Positions 23,403-34,104 of a stretch of 55,307 bases of DNA are shown here, piece by piece. The notes under the pieces are model-generated. The model was not told where the DNA came from and did not search any database. It was given only the letters and a program-made list of their open reading frames with translations. Made by a program: the position numbers and the translations under genes. The stretch lies in NCBI GenBank assembly GCA_016196565.1, contig JACPXK010000026.1:1-55307 (forward strand), in the 5' to 3' direction. Numbering within the stretch: position 1 is the first letter of the stretch; each line of letters opens with the position of its first letter. Origin of the DNA: Candidatus Omnitrophota bacterium. GTDB taxonomy: Bacteria; Omnitrophota; Omnitrophia; Omnitrophales; Aquincolibacteriaceae.

Positions 23403-25536
23403 AAATCGTCGAATAAATTCCGATCAAAAATCCGACGCAAAGCGTAAAGGCAAAATCGTTGATGGCGCCTCCCCCAAAAAAGAAAAGCGCAAAGGAGCCA
23501 AAGAGCACAGTCATGCTGGTCAGGATGGTACGCCCCAAAGTTTGATTCAGGGAAAGCTCCACGATTTCCTTAAAAGTTTTTTTGCGGACGATTTTTAAAT
23601 TTTCCCGGACACGGTCAAAAATCACGATGGTGTCATTGACCGAATACCCCATGATGGTCAAAATGGCGGCCACGATCGGAAGATTAATTTCCCGGCCGGA
23701 GAGCGCATACACCCCGAAAGTAAATAAAGTATCGTGCAAAAGCGCGACCACAGCAGCAAGCGCAAACTTCCATTCAAAACGGTATCCGACATACACTAAA
23801 ATACCGATGCATGACCAAAAAACGGCCCACAAGGCCTTGGTTTTCAAGTCCCCGCTTACCGCAGGGCCCACTTCATCAACCCGGAGCACTTGAAAATCTT
23901 CTCCCGCAAGTTCGCGGGCGGCTTGTTCGATTTTTTTGGTGTCGGCTTGACGGCTTTTGACCACATATTGATTTTGGGAAATATCTCCAAAATGCTGCAG
24001 CGAGGGGTCTGAAACTCCCTGCTTTTCAATCGCCTGCCGGAAATCCGCAATATTCACCTGTTTTTTAAATTCCATTTGAATAGAGGTCCCACCGGTGAAT
24101 TCCACGCCGAAATTTTGCTGGCCGCGGAGGAAAAAGGCGGAAATTCCGATGATAAGCGTTAATGCCGAAAAACCGTAAGCCAAAAAGCGGCCTTTTAAAA
24201 ATTGAATATTCGGCACGTGAATGGCTTTCATCATCTTGAGATTGACATTGGGATTGCGTTTGGCAAAAAAATCGAAAATAACCCGGCTTACGACAAGAGA
24301 TGAAAACATACAGGCGATCAAACCGGTAGAGAGTGTGACCGCAAACCCCTTAATGGGCCCTGTTCCAAAATAGAATAGAAGAAGGGAGGTAATCAGGGTG
24401 GTCACATTGGAATCTAAAATGGCGGCAAAGGCCCGGTGATAACCGGCCGAAATGGCGGCACGCGGTGTTTTGCCGGTCGCGAGTTCTTCGCGCATTCTTT
24501 CGGCGATCAAAATATTGGCGTCAACGGCCATGCCGATGGACAAAATAAAACCGGCAATACCGGGAAGTGTCAGCGAGGCATGAAAAATCGCCAGCGACCC
24601 CAAAACCAAAATGATATAAACCACCAGACCGATATCGGCGATAAAGCCGGTAAGCAAATAATAAGCCGGCATAAAAATAAAAACGAGAAGGGTTGCCACA
24701 ATTCCGGCCTTGACGCTCTTCTCAATGGAATCTCTTCCGAGCGTCGGCCCCACGGTTCTTTCTTCAGCGATATGAACCGGTGCGGGAAGTGCCCCTGCGC
24801 GGAGGACGAGGGCAAGGTCACTGGCTTCGTCGGCCGTAAAATTTCCCGAAATCTGAGCTTCGCCGCTTGGAATGCGGTCGCGAATCACGGGCGCGGAATG
24901 AATTTTTCCGTCAAGCACGATGGCAAGCTGTTTTCCGATATTCTGGAACGTGAGCTGATCAAAAATTTTGGCACCTTCTTTATCAAATTGAAGCTGAACG
25001 ATCGGCTGGCCGTATTGATCAAAACCGACGGCCGCATTGGTGAGATGATCTCCCGTTAAAAGCGCCTCTTTGGCGAGAAGAACATTTTGTTCTCCCAAAC
25101 CCTGTTTTTCTTTCATGGGTTTGTATTCAAATCCGTCAGGAATCGTTCCGGCTTGGGCTTTGCTTAAAAGCTCGGCATTATCGGAAACCAAACGGAATTC
25201 CAAATGGGCGGTTTTGCCGACAATTTCCTTGGCGCGGTCCCGGTCGGTAATGCCCGGAAGCTGCACCGCGATTTGATCTTTGCCTTGTTTGGTAATCACC
25301 GGCTCGCGCACCCCGAATTCGTCGATGCGGTTGCGAATGACTTCGACCACACGGTCGGTGGCATCCTCACGGTATTCAGCCGGAACTTTATCAACTTCGA
25401 CCTGCAGCAAAAGCTGCATCCCGCCTTGCAGATCAAGACCGAGATTGATTTTTTCCTGAGGGGGATAGACTTTCCAAATCGAAACGGCGACAAGAACAAT
25501 GATTAATAAGACTTTCCATTTATAGTATTTGTCCAT
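23362..25536 (-). CDS. secDF: Fused protein translocase subunit SecDF
   Basis: Uses the proton gradient to pull secreted proteins through SecYEG. 724 residues join SecD and SecF in one chain. The SecD half has TM1 at about 7-24, the GLDLQGG motif at about 33-39, the large periplasmic domain, then five TM helices. The SecF half starts near residue 430 (VPNIQFLKGRF), with FGVEFTGGTSIQMEF and a second six-TM bundle including GYSVNDTIVIFDRVREN. SecDF fusions are known in several phyla. yajC is 9 bases upstream in the same operon, the standard Sec arrangement. The last 41 bases overlap the presumed recJ start. Confidence 0.96.
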   Translation of the reverse strand: MDKYYKWKVLLIIVLVAVSIWKVYPPQEKINLGLDLQGGMQLLLQVEVDKVPAEYREDATDRVVEVIRNRIDEFGVREPVITKQGKDQIAVQLPGITDRDRAKEIVGKTAHLEFRLVSDNAELLSKAQAGTIPDGFEYKPMKEKQGLGEQNVLLAKEALLTGDHLTNAAVGFDQYGQPIVQLQFDKEGAKIFDQLTFQNIGKQLAIVLDGKIHSAPVIRDRIPSGEAQISGNFTADEASDLALVLRAGALPAPVHIAEERTVGPTLGRDSIEKSVKAGIVATLLVFIFMPAYYLLTGFIADIGLVVYIILVLGSLAIFHASLTLPGIAGFILSIGMAVDANILIAERMREELATGKTPRAAISAGYHRAFAAILDSNVTTLITSLLLFYFGTGPIKGFAVTLSTGLIACMFSSLVVSRVIFDFFAKRNPNVNLKMMKAIHVPNIQFLKGRFLAYGFSALTLIIGISAFFLRGQQNFGVEFTGGTSIQMEFKKQVNIADFRQAIEKQGVSDPSLQHFGDISQNQYVVKSRQADTKKIEQAARELAGEDFQVLRVDEVGPAVSGDLKTKALWAVFWSCIGILVYVGYRFEWKFALAAVVALLHDTLFTFGVYALSGREINLPIVAAILTIMGYSVNDTIVIFDRVRENLKIVRKKTFKEIVELSLNQTLGRTILTSMTVLFGSFALFFFGGGAINDFAFTLCVGFLIGIYSTIFVASALVVDWKAH

Positions 25537-25545
25537 AGTTCCTCG

Positions 25546-25863
25546 TTAGCTTTTAGTGTCTTCCGTGCGCAGCCCGACCACGGCACTTTTGAGAACTTCC
25601 ATTTTGTTATTATCGCTGTCCCCGACTTTAAGGACGACATAATCATTTTGAAGGCTTGTGATGGTCCCGATAACCCCTCCGGAAGTCACCACCCGGTCGC
25701 CCTTCTTCAAATTCTGAACCAGATTTTGAAGGTCCTTCTGGCGTTTTTGCTGGGGACGTATTAATAGAAAGTACATGACAAAGATCATCAGGATAAGCGG
25801 AAAGAAACTGATAAGCGGATTGCCCTCGGCGGGCGTGGCGACCATTAATAGACTTTCAATCAT
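25546..25863 (-). CDS. yajC: Preprotein translocase accessory subunit YajC
   Basis: Small single-TM partner of SecDF. 105 residues: a TM segment at about 17-36 (LISFFPLILMIFVMYFLLIRP), then QQKRQKDLQNLVQNLKKGDRVVTSGGVIGTI, the hallmark YajC sequence. AAAGGAG sits 6 bases before the ATG. It is placed between tgt and secDF, the common order tgt-yajC-secD-secF. Confidence 0.96.
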   Translation of the reverse strand: MIESLLMVATPAEGNPLISFFPLILMIFVMYFLLIRPQQKRQKDLQNLVQNLKKGDRVVTSGGVIGTITSLQNDYVVLKVGDSDNNKMEVLKSAVVGLRTEDTKS

Positions 25864-25886
25864 GAGAAGCTCCTTTTAAAGATTAA

Positions 25887-28044
<2,158 letters not shown>

Positions 28045-28051
<7 letters not shown>

Positions 28052-28551
28052 AAATATTCCAGCACTTCTTCGGCGGAATTCGCGATTTTTATCTTTTCAT
28101 TCACACTGATTGCCTTTTCTTGGCGAAGCATTTCGAGCAATTTTTTCATGAATTTCCCGTAAAAAATAATGGGCTTATTCAACATTCGCTTATTGGTCAT
28201 TTCCCAAACCACAAAAAGTTCGGCCAGAGTTCCGGTGCTGCCGTCAAAGACCACATAAGCATCGGCCGTGTCGATCAAACGGAAAATCCGCTGGCGCCAG
28301 GTTTTGGTTTTTCTCTCTTCTTCAATCCAGGAATTGACTGTCCCCGGAAATTCCTCGGTAGTCACCCCGATGGTTTTTCCGCCGGCTTCCTTGGCCCCGC
28401 GCGCGGAGGCTTCCATCACGCCGATATAACCGCCGTTACAAACCGTAAAACCTTCCCGGGCCAGCAATTTGCCTAAATCAAATGCCTTTTGATAATCGGC
28501 CGTTCCTTCTTTGATTTGCCTGCCGCCGAAAATAGCAATAATTTTGGGCAT
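28045..28551 (-). CDS. LOG/SLOG-family protein (TIGR00725-like)
   Basis: 168 residues with a Rossmann-like nucleotide-binding fold. It begins IIAIFGGRQIKEG, has CNGGYIGVMEASARGAKEAGG at about 38-58 (GGxxGxMxA signature), and VVFDGSTGTLAELFVVWEM at about 100-118 (the G-T-x-x-E loop). These match lysine-decarboxylase-like LOG proteins; plant and some bacterial members are cytokinin-riboside phosphoribohydrolases. The canonical PGGxGTxxE is GSTGTLAE here, so the substrate may differ. It overlaps queA by 7 bases and follows the unknown gene by 2 bases, so it is part of the same transcript. The specific function is unknown. Confidence 0.8.
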
Positions 28552-28553
28552 AA

Positions 28554-29228
28554 TTAAAGCCGTTCCCCTTTTAACACTTCAGGAATAGGCTCGGCGTCAA
28601 TGCGAATGCCGCCGTCATGTTCAATTTTTAAAGTGTAAATACTTCCCGGACGGAACAAAGAGCCCGGCGCTTCGATTTGGGCATTTTTGATTCCCGCTTT
28701 TTCCCGTTTGTGGGGATTGAGGGCATAATCCCAAAACCGCCGCCAAAGTTCTTCTTCGAATCTGGAATTCTGGCCCTGAATTTTATAGCCGGCAGGAATT
28801 TGACGGATTTCGGAAATATTGAAGACTTGAGTATTGTCTTTTTCCAGCACAAAGGCTTTGAGAAAAAGATAAGCGCTTTTGCCGCGGAGTTTATCACCGC
28901 CCCGGATGAATTTGTCGTCAAAACGAATCACCAGGGCCTGAAATTGAATGATATCCCCTTCAAAGGTAAAGTATTTTGGTTCCAGCGGACGGCCGGCCGT
29001 ATCGTATTCCAAAAACTTAATGGTCGTGCGGATTTTCTTCGTGGCTTCGTCAAACTCGCTTTTGGTGACAAGCACTTCCGCGATCCGGGAATCGCTGGAA
29101 AGCCTTTGCACCACTTGGCGAAGGACGCGGACTTCTTCCGACCAGCGGTAAATCCATAAAACGCCGTAAAAAACCGACGCTAAAAAAGCGGCAATTAAAA
29201 GAAAATTGAAAATCTTCGAAATTTTCAT
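28554..29228 (-). CDS. Unrecognised single-pass membrane protein
   Basis: 224 residues, family not recognised. Residues 8-28 form one TM helix (IFNFLLIAAFLASVFYGVLWIY), with a short Lys-rich cytoplasmic start. The remaining 195 residues would be periplasmic, rich in beta-type sequence and charged residues. They contain FTFEGDIIQFQALVIRFDDKFIRGGDKLRGKSAYLFL, a run of alternating hydrophobic strands. No lipobox or catalytic motif was seen. It is the first gene of a tight run with the LOG gene, queA, tgt, yajC and secDF, 31 bases downstream of the TauE-type permease. An envelope role is a guess from topology. Confidence 0.7.
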   Translation of the reverse strand: MKISKIFNFLLIAAFLASVFYGVLWIYRWSEEVRVLRQVVQRLSSDSRIAEVLVTKSEFDEATKKIRTTIKFLEYDTAGRPLEPKYFTFEGDIIQFQALVIRFDDKFIRGGDKLRGKSAYLFLKAFVLEKDNTQVFNISEIRQIPAGYKIQGQNSRFEEELWRRFWDYALNPHKREKAGIKNAQIEAPGSLFRPGSIYTLKIEHDGGIRIDAEPIPEVLKGERL

Positions 29229-29259
29229 GGAGCGGTATCTTAATTCAGATGAGAAGGTT

Positions 29260-30012
29260 TTACAATGACCGAAAAAGCTTGAAGGAGGCGATAAGAAGAA
29301 CGACGGCGAGAATACGTTTCAGCCAGTCATGGGTGAAATGATTGGCGCCCATGCGGGAACCCAGAAGGCCGCCCAAAAATGCGGCAATGATCATGGCGGT
29401 TAAAGGGGCGGAAAATGAGACGGCCAAAGATTGATTGGCCATACGGCCCATCAAACCCGCAAAGGAATTCACAAAAATAAAAAAAGCTGAAGTGGCTGAG
29501 GTGCGTTTGGCCGTCGCCCAGTGAAAGAAAAGAAGCATCGGGCTTAAAAAAATTCCTCCTCCCACGCCGACAATGCCGGACAGAAGGCCGATCATCCCTC
29601 CCATGAAAAGCGCCCCAAGAAAAGGCGGATTTTGAATGTCTCCCGCTTCTTTTTTCCCCCAATAACTGTCCAAAAATAATCGGGTCGCGGCCCACAGAAG
29701 GACGCAAGCGAGTAGCAGCGCATACATGGATTGCGGAATTTTAATCATACCGCCCAGAAATGCGGCAGGAATGGAAATCAAAATAAAGGGCCGGGTGAAT
29801 TCCCAGGAAAAATGTTTGGCCCGTTGATAGGCCCAAAACGCCATTCCGGCCACCAGCAGATTAAGGCAAAGGGCGCTTGCCGCCATTTGTTCATGGGGAA
29901 AGCCGTAAAAAGAAAGAAGCGCCAAATAACCGGAGGCTCCTCCGTGCCCCACGGAGGAATAGATGAAGGCAACTAGGAATGCGAAAAAGACAAATGGGAT
30001 GAGGTCGGGCAA
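29260..30012 (-). CDS. TauE/SafE-family anion permease
   Basis: 250 residues with about eight TM helices in two halves, each with the family hallmark: FIYSSVGHGGASGYLALLSF at about 16-36 and GGMIGLLSGIVGVGGGIFLSPMLLF at about 129-153. Such proteins export sulfite, sulfoacetate or related organosulfur anions, or move sulfate in some clusters. The presence in a Moco/nitrate operon suggests an oxyanion or sulfur-transfer role, but the substrate is unknown. The frame begins with TTG at 30012, overlapping mogA by 40 bases; the true start is uncertain. Confidence 0.85.
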   Translation of the reverse strand: MPDLIPFVFFAFLVAFIYSSVGHGGASGYLALLSFYGFPHEQMAASALCLNLLVAGMAFWAYQRAKHFSWEFTRPFILISIPAAFLGGMIKIPQSMYALLLACVLLWAATRLFLDSYWGKKEAGDIQNPPFLGALFMGGMIGLLSGIVGVGGGIFLSPMLLFFHWATAKRTSATSAFFIFVNSFAGLMGRMANQSLAVSFSAPLTAMIIAAFLGGLLGSRMGANHFTHDWLKRILAVVLLIASFKLFRSL

Positions 30013-30497
30013 TCCGTCACCTCCCCCCCAATGAGTTCGAGGGCATGTTTCAAAACCGGTTTCAAAGTCTCAAAGGCCTCCTCCACGGCTTTGGGACTTC
30101 CCGGCAAATTGATAATCAGCGTTTTGCCGCGAATCCCCGCTACGGCGCGCGAGAGCATCGCAAAGGGAGTTTTCCTTAAACTCATTTCCCGGATCGCTTG
30201 GGAAATTCCCGGAATTTCTTTTTCGATAATCGCGCGGGTTGCCTCGGGGGTGCAATCGCGCGGACCGAGGCCGGTTCCTCCGGTGGTCAAAATCAAATGG
30301 CAGTGAAAATGATCGGCCATATGGCAAAGCGCCTTTTTCAAAACGGGCTCGTCGTCGGGGAAAACGTGATAGGCAATCACTTCCATGGATAAACTTTCCA
30401 CCAGTGATTTTAAAAGAGGTCCGCTTTTATCGGGCCGTTGTCCTTGAGATGACCGGTCACTGGCCGTCAGAATTCCTACTCGAATAATTGAATTCAC
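29973..30497 (-). CDS. mogA: Molybdopterin adenylyltransferase (MogA/MoaB family)
   Basis: Adenylates molybdopterin before molybdate insertion. 174 residues. TTGGTGLGPRDCTPEAT at about 71-87 is the MogA/MoaB substrate loop, and LPGSPKAVEEAF at about 131-142 is the conserved C-terminal motif. Start GTG at 30497 is chosen because AAAGGAGG lies 5 bases upstream. It overlaps the end of the mobA-moaC gene by 41 bases. Whether to call it MogA or MoaB cannot be settled by eye. Confidence 0.92.
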   Translation of the reverse strand: MNSIIRVGILTASDRSSQGQRPDKSGPLLKSLVESLSMEVIAYHVFPDDEPVLKKALCHMADHFHCHLILTTGGTGLGPRDCTPEATRAIIEKEIPGISQAIREMSLRKTPFAMLSRAVAGIRGKTLIINLPGSPKAVEEAFETLKPVLKHALELIGGEVTDCPTSSHLSFSHS

Positions 30498-31521
30498 TTT
30501 TTCCTCCTTTTTTCTGAATCAGATGAATGTTTTGAATGGTCATTCCGGGATCGTAGGATTTGGCCATGTCATATAAAGTGAGGGCAGCGTTCATCGCGCC
30601 GTGCAGGGCCTCGATTTCAACCCCTGTTTTGGCGGTGGTGCTGACTTCGCATTCGATGACGACACCGTTTTGACCGGAATTATTTTGAAAACGGATTTCA
30701 ATATGTTCGAGCGGCAAGGGATGACAGAGCGGAATAAGTTCGGGCGTTTTTTTGACGGCAAGAATCGCGGCAGTTTTGGCCACCGTAAAGGCATCCCCTT
30801 TTTTTATTTTACCGTTTTGCAGCAGCACGAGGGTTTCAGGCTTCATATGAATTTCACATGCCGCAACGGCCGTCCGGCGGGTCGGCTGTTTGGCTCCCAC
30901 ATCGACCATATTTGCTTCGCCTTTGGCATTTAAATGAGATAAAACCCCGTAATAATCTTCAATCGTGTTCATATTGGTCATGACTTTGATTTTTTCCTTT
31001 TCAAGAACGAGGCTTTTGACGGTGGCGACCTCCAAAAAACGGTGCATTGAATTTTCTTTTCTTTCCAGAAGCAGGCGTATCAAATGCCGCGCCGACCGCA
31101 GATAAATTCCGGGAAAGGGCTGAAGTTTTGAATCCTGATTTTCAAGGCAAAGCGCGTCATAATCCTCCTGCCAAAAACCCGCGAGCTGGCGGATAAGGGC
31201 CTCATCCATAAAAGGCATGTCACAGGTAAAAACACAACCCGCCTGATGTTTGGAATAAGAAAGCCCGGTATAAATTCCCGCCAAAGGGCCTTGATCTTTA
31301 AAAATATCAACGTAGAGGGCCGCATTTCCCAGCTTCAAATGTTCGTAACGATTTTTTTCATTCACAATAATCAAGGTTTCATTGAAAATCGAATTCATGA
31401 GATCCGCTAAAAATTCCAGCATGGTGACATTTCCAAATTTTAACAGGGCCTTGTCCTGCCCCATGCGGGAACTCTTCCCCCCGGCAAGAATGACGGCGGC
31501 CATGGAAATTTTTTCAGGCAT
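30457..31521 (-). CDS. MobA-MoaC fusion protein
   Basis: 354 residues joining two Moco enzymes. Residues 1 to about 195 are MobA, which attaches GMP to molybdopterin: AVILAGGKSSRMGQDKALL (about 9-27, the GTP loop) and VFTCDMPFMDEAL (about 89-101). Residues about 200-354 are MoaC, cyclic pyranopterin monophosphate synthase: MVDVGAKQPTRRTAVA, LIPLCHPLPLEHIEI, TTAKTGVEIEALHGAMNAAL and LYDMAKSYD. MoaC acts at step 1 and MobA at the last step of the pathway, so a simple channel is not obvious. ATG 31521 is preferred over 31536 because GGGAG lies 5 bases before it. It overlaps the MobB stop by 8 bases. Confidence 0.93.
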   Translation of the reverse strand: MPEKISMAAVILAGGKSSRMGQDKALLKFGNVTMLEFLADLMNSIFNETLIIVNEKNRYEHLKLGNAALYVDIFKDQGPLAGIYTGLSYSKHQAGCVFTCDMPFMDEALIRQLAGFWQEDYDALCLENQDSKLQPFPGIYLRSARHLIRLLLERKENSMHRFLEVATVKSLVLEKEKIKVMTNMNTIEDYYGVLSHLNAKGEANMVDVGAKQPTRRTAVAACEIHMKPETLVLLQNGKIKKGDAFTVAKTAAILAVKKTPELIPLCHPLPLEHIEIRFQNNSGQNGVVIECEVSTTAKTGVEIEALHGAMNAALTLYDMAKSYDPGMTIQNIHLIQKKGGKSEFNYSSRNSDGQ

Positions 31522-32122
31522 ACACACTCCCGTCATCCTGACCCTGAGCGTAGCGAAGGGGAAGGATCTCGCGAGATTCTTCGCCCCTCGTGTTTTGTAC
31601 TGCCCTCGCAGAGGGTCGGGGCTCAGAATGACGTTTTATCAATTTCTTCTCGATAAAATCAGCGAGCGAAGGCAGTTCGTGTGAAGAAAAATGAGGGACA
31701 TTGATTTCGATGGGGTCCTCAGAACATAAGGCAAAAATATTTTCCATGCCTCCGCTGAGCGGTTTGCCCAGACTTTGACGCCAGACTTCGATTTTCGGCA
31801 CCGAATTAGAAAAAAATCCTTCCAAAAAAACCAGGTCGCAGCCTTCAAAACGCAGCAAAAGCTCCTCCACGGGAATTTCGGCGGGAAGATTGGAAAATAC
31901 GGCCAATCTTTTTCTGCCGGCCAGCATCACCGTTTCCGCGCCGCTTTGACGGTAGCGGAAGGTATCCTTTTCGGGCTGATCGATTTCAATATCATCACTG
32001 GCCAAATGTTTAATCACGCCGACCCGATGCCCTTTTTCTTTCAAAAGCACAATCAAGACCTCCAGAATTTCCGATTTTCCCGAACCTTTTCTCCCAATCA
32101 TCGAAAGCACCGCAGGTTTCAT
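31514..32122 (-). CDS. mobB: Molybdopterin-guanine dinucleotide biosynthesis adaptor MobB
   Basis: GTP-binding accessory protein for molybdenum cofactor guanylation. 202 residues. The P-loop GRKGSGKS is at about 10-17, VGVIKHLASDD at about 35-45 and DLVFLEGFFSN at about 98-108, as in the family. A strong GGGAGG precedes the ATG. The last 39 residues or so (from about 164: RHSEPRPSARAVQ...) are encoded by the palindromic repeat 31531-31633 and are not part of the normal domain, so this is a 3' insertion that created a new tail and stop. The tail overlaps the mobA-moaC start. Confidence 0.92.
   Translation of the reverse strand: MKPAVLSMIGRKGSGKSEILEVLIVLLKEKGHRVGVIKHLASDDIEIDQPEKDTFRYRQSGAETVMLAGRKRLAVFSNLPAEIPVEELLLRFEGCDLVFLEGFFSNSVPKIEVWRQSLGKPLSGGMENIFALCSEDPIEINVPHFSSHELPSLADFIEKKLIKRHSEPRPSARAVQNTRGEESREILPLRYAQGQDDGSVYA
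31531..31633. repeat. GTCATCCTGA-type palindromic repeat inside mobB 3' end
   Basis: Begins CGTCATCCTGA, contains GAAGGATCTCGCGAGATTCTTC, and ends CTCAGAATGACG, so the two ends are imperfect inverted copies. A shorter relative lies at 49089-49145. It is translated as the non-conserved C-terminal tail of MobB. Confidence 0.8.
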
Positions 32123-32134
32123 TTATCCTCCCAT

Positions 32135-32205
32135 CAAAAGGGGCCAGGCCCTCTCCGAGCCTATCGGCTCTTAGAGCCGGAGGCCTCGGTGCCAGGCCTC
32201 TTTTG
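32135..32205 (-). repeat. REP-like element c at the moeA 3' end
   Basis: Read on the minus strand it carries the same two halves as elements b and d (GCCTGGCACCGAG and AGGGCCTGGCCCCTTTTG), split by about 30 extra bases that form GAGCC/GGCTC hairpins. Its outer ends are CAAAAG/CTTTTG. It encodes the last 11 residues of MoeA (KEAWHRGLRL) with its stop codon and runs to 13 bases before the MobB start. Confidence 0.8.
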
Positions 32206-33424
32206 AAATTAATTTTACTTTTACAGTTTGCCCGGCTTCCATCCTTTTGCCGGGCTCGACTTTCATCAAGGCATTGGCCTTGGCAAGACTCGCAACCTGA
32301 TGGGATCCCTGCCCTTGCAAAGGCTCAATCCAAAAATCCCCTTTTTGTCTGAAACAGCGGACCCTTACAAAATGAGGCCGGAAGCCATTCTTAAATTCCT
32401 TTTTCATTCTTCCCAAAACCCATGACGGATGAAAATCCTGGCCGCTCATTTTCAGCAAGGCCGGCTTCACGAATTCTTCGAAAGTCACGAAAACAGACAC
32501 CGGATTTCCCGGAAGGCCAAAGACAAGCGTTTTCTTTTTTTTGCCGAAATAAAGGGGCTTGCCCGGCTTGATATTCACTTTCCAAAATATTTCTTTGACG
32601 CTTTCTTTTTTCAAAGCCTCTTTGACAAAATCATATTTCCCTACCGATACTCCGCCCGCCACGATCAAAACATCGTACTCAAGGCCTTTTCGAATCGCGG
32701 TAATACTTTTCCGCAGATTGTCTTTTGCCCGGGGCATCACAAACGGAATCGCACCTGCCTTTTTGACCAAGGCTTCAAGAAAAACGGTGTTGGAATCATA
32801 AATTTTTCCGGGAAGAATTTTTTGGCCCGGATTTAAAAGTTCATTGCCGGTCACAAGAATCGCCACGCGCGGCCAAGGATAAACGGAAATTTTGTCACAG
32901 CCCGCGGTGGCCGCGAGCGCTAAATGGGCCGGTTCAAGCCTGGTTCCGGCTTTTACGAGGGTAGAGTTTTTTCTGAAATCCTCTCCCTGAAACCGTATGT
33001 TTTCTTTAAAATGGGGCGGCTTGAGAATATTCACACTGCCATTTTGACGTTCGGTTTGTTCCTGCATAATGACTGCGTCTGTTCCGCGCGGCACCGGGGC
33101 GCCGGTGAAAATTTGCATGGCATACCCCGGTTTTAATGTCCCGGAAAAAAATTCGCCGGCAGGAATTTCTCCCCTTAGAAGGTACCTGGTACCTTTTAGA
33201 TCTTGAGCAAAAGGTACCAGGTACCTTTTGCTGTGCTTTGTTTCTTTTTTGAAACGTATCGCATAACCATCGACGGCAGAATTATCAAAATTCGGAAAAG
33301 GAGTGGGAGAATAAAGCGTTTTAGCCAAAACTTTGTGCAGGCACCGAGAAAGAGGGAGAAGTTTCGGCTTCAAAGTAAATGTGTGGCGAGAAATTTCTTT
33401 AATTGCTTCACGATGAGTTAACAT
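32171..33424 (-). CDS. moeA: Molybdopterin molybdenumtransferase MoeA
   Basis: Inserts molybdate into adenylated molybdopterin. 417 residues. FDNSAVDGYAIRF (about 46-58), IFTGAPVPRGTDAV (about 97-110), VAGGVSVGKYDFVKE (about 242-256) and FGLPGNPVSVFVTFEEF (about 306-322) are the MoeA signatures. The frame is open to 33493, but ATG 33424 is the natural start because the longer version runs deep into moaE. The start overlaps the moaE stop by 7 bases. Residues about 66-82 come from a perfect inverted repeat inserted in frame (33179-33229), and the last 11 come from element c. Both replace family-variable positions, so function is probably kept. Confidence 0.95.
   Translation of the reverse strand: MLTHREAIKEISRHTFTLKPKLLPLSRCLHKVLAKTLYSPTPFPNFDNSAVDGYAIRFKKETKHSKRYLVPFAQDLKGTRYLLRGEIPAGEFFSGTLKPGYAMQIFTGAPVPRGTDAVIMQEQTERQNGSVNILKPPHFKENIRFQGEDFRKNSTLVKAGTRLEPAHLALAATAGCDKISVYPWPRVAILVTGNELLNPGQKILPGKIYDSNTVFLEALVKKAGAIPFVMPRAKDNLRKSITAIRKGLEYDVLIVAGGVSVGKYDFVKEALKKESVKEIFWKVNIKPGKPLYFGKKKKTLVFGLPGNPVSVFVTFEEFVKPALLKMSGQDFHPSWVLGRMKKEFKNGFRPHFVRVRCFRQKGDFWIEPLQGQGSHQVASLAKANALMKVEPGKRMEAGQTVKVKLISKEAWHRGLRL
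33179..33229. repeat. REP-like inverted repeat e inserted inside moeA
   Basis: Left arm 33179-33197 (AAGGTACCTGGTACCTTTT) is the perfect reverse complement of 33209-33227, with an 11-base loop. Its flank TTTTGCTGTG also follows element b at 21696. It is a multiple of three in effect: the moeA frame stays open and reads KRYLVPFAQDLKGTRYLL. Confidence 0.9.
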
Positions 33425-33852
33425 GAAACAACTCCTTGATGCCGGCACATTCCCCAAGCATGGGTGCCGTCTTCGAAATATTCCTTTTTCCAAACCGGAA
33501 CCCGGTGCTTGATTTCCTCGATTAAAAATCGCGAGGCCTGATAGGCTTCGTCCCGATGAGCCGCCTTGACCTCAATCGCCACAGCAATTTCACCAAGCCC
33601 TACGCGCCCGAGGCGATGCAAAATTTTGATTTTCTCCAGCGGCCAGTTTTCATAAGCTTTCACAATTAATTCCCCGATCAATTGTTCCGCCATGGACTCA
33701 TAAGATTCATATTCCAAATAAAGCACCTTCTGCGAAGAGGAAGAAGAATGATTACGAATCATGCCAAAAAATAAAACGCCCGCCCCGGCGGCAAAATCCC
33801 CGTCCCGGCTTAAAAATTCATGGGCTGAAATCTTATCGCGAGTAAGATACAT
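33418..33852 (-). CDS. moaE: Molybdopterin synthase catalytic subunit MoaE
   Basis: Large subunit of molybdopterin synthase; adds the dithiolene sulfurs delivered by MoaD to precursor Z. 144 residues. GAGVLFFGMIRNHS (about 22-35), LEYESYESMA (about 46-55), HRLGRVGLGEIAVAI (about 80-94) and VPVWKKEYFEDG (about 121-132, with the catalytic Lys pair) match the family. It lies 3 bases after moaD; the stop overlaps the moeA start. Confidence 0.96.
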   Translation of the reverse strand: MYLTRDKISAHEFLSRDGDFAAGAGVLFFGMIRNHSSSSSQKVLYLEYESYESMAEQLIGELIVKAYENWPLEKIKILHRLGRVGLGEIAVAIEVKAAHRDEAYQASRFLIEEIKHRVPVWKKEYFEDGTHAWGMCRHQGVVSC

Positions 33853-33855
33853 TTT

Positions 33856-34104
33856 TCAGCCTCCGCTGACCGGAGGCAGGATCGCAAGCTCATCCCCTGC
33901 CGCAATTCTGGAATCGCGGTGCGCATAATGGCCGTTGATGGCAACGGCACAGCCTTCCAAAATGGAAAGTTCGCTGCCGTATTCATTCTTTAAAAGGGTG
34001 AACACATCCTGACAAGACATTCTTCGGGCAATCTGAAAGAAAAATTCGTCCTGCCCCAAAATGTCTTTTAAAATCGCGAAAACTTTTATTTTTATGAAAA
34101 TCAT
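33856..34104 (-). CDS. moaD: Molybdopterin synthase sulfur carrier MoaD
   Basis: Ubiquitin-like sulfur carrier, 82 residues, ending VSGG. The C-terminal Gly-Gly is the site that is adenylated and converted to thiocarboxylate. DELAILPPVSGG is the standard end. Start ATG follows the moaA TAG directly. The activating enzyme MoeB is not encoded in this window and must be elsewhere. Confidence 0.95.
   Translation of the reverse strand: MIFIKIKVFAILKDILGQDEFFFQIARRMSCQDVFTLLKNEYGSELSILEGCAVAINGHYAHRDSRIAAGDELAILPPVSGG

Noticed and set aside
24436..25059. Plus-strand ORF of 207 codons inside secDF
   Set aside because: Antisense shadow of a clearly conserved gene; no domain seen.
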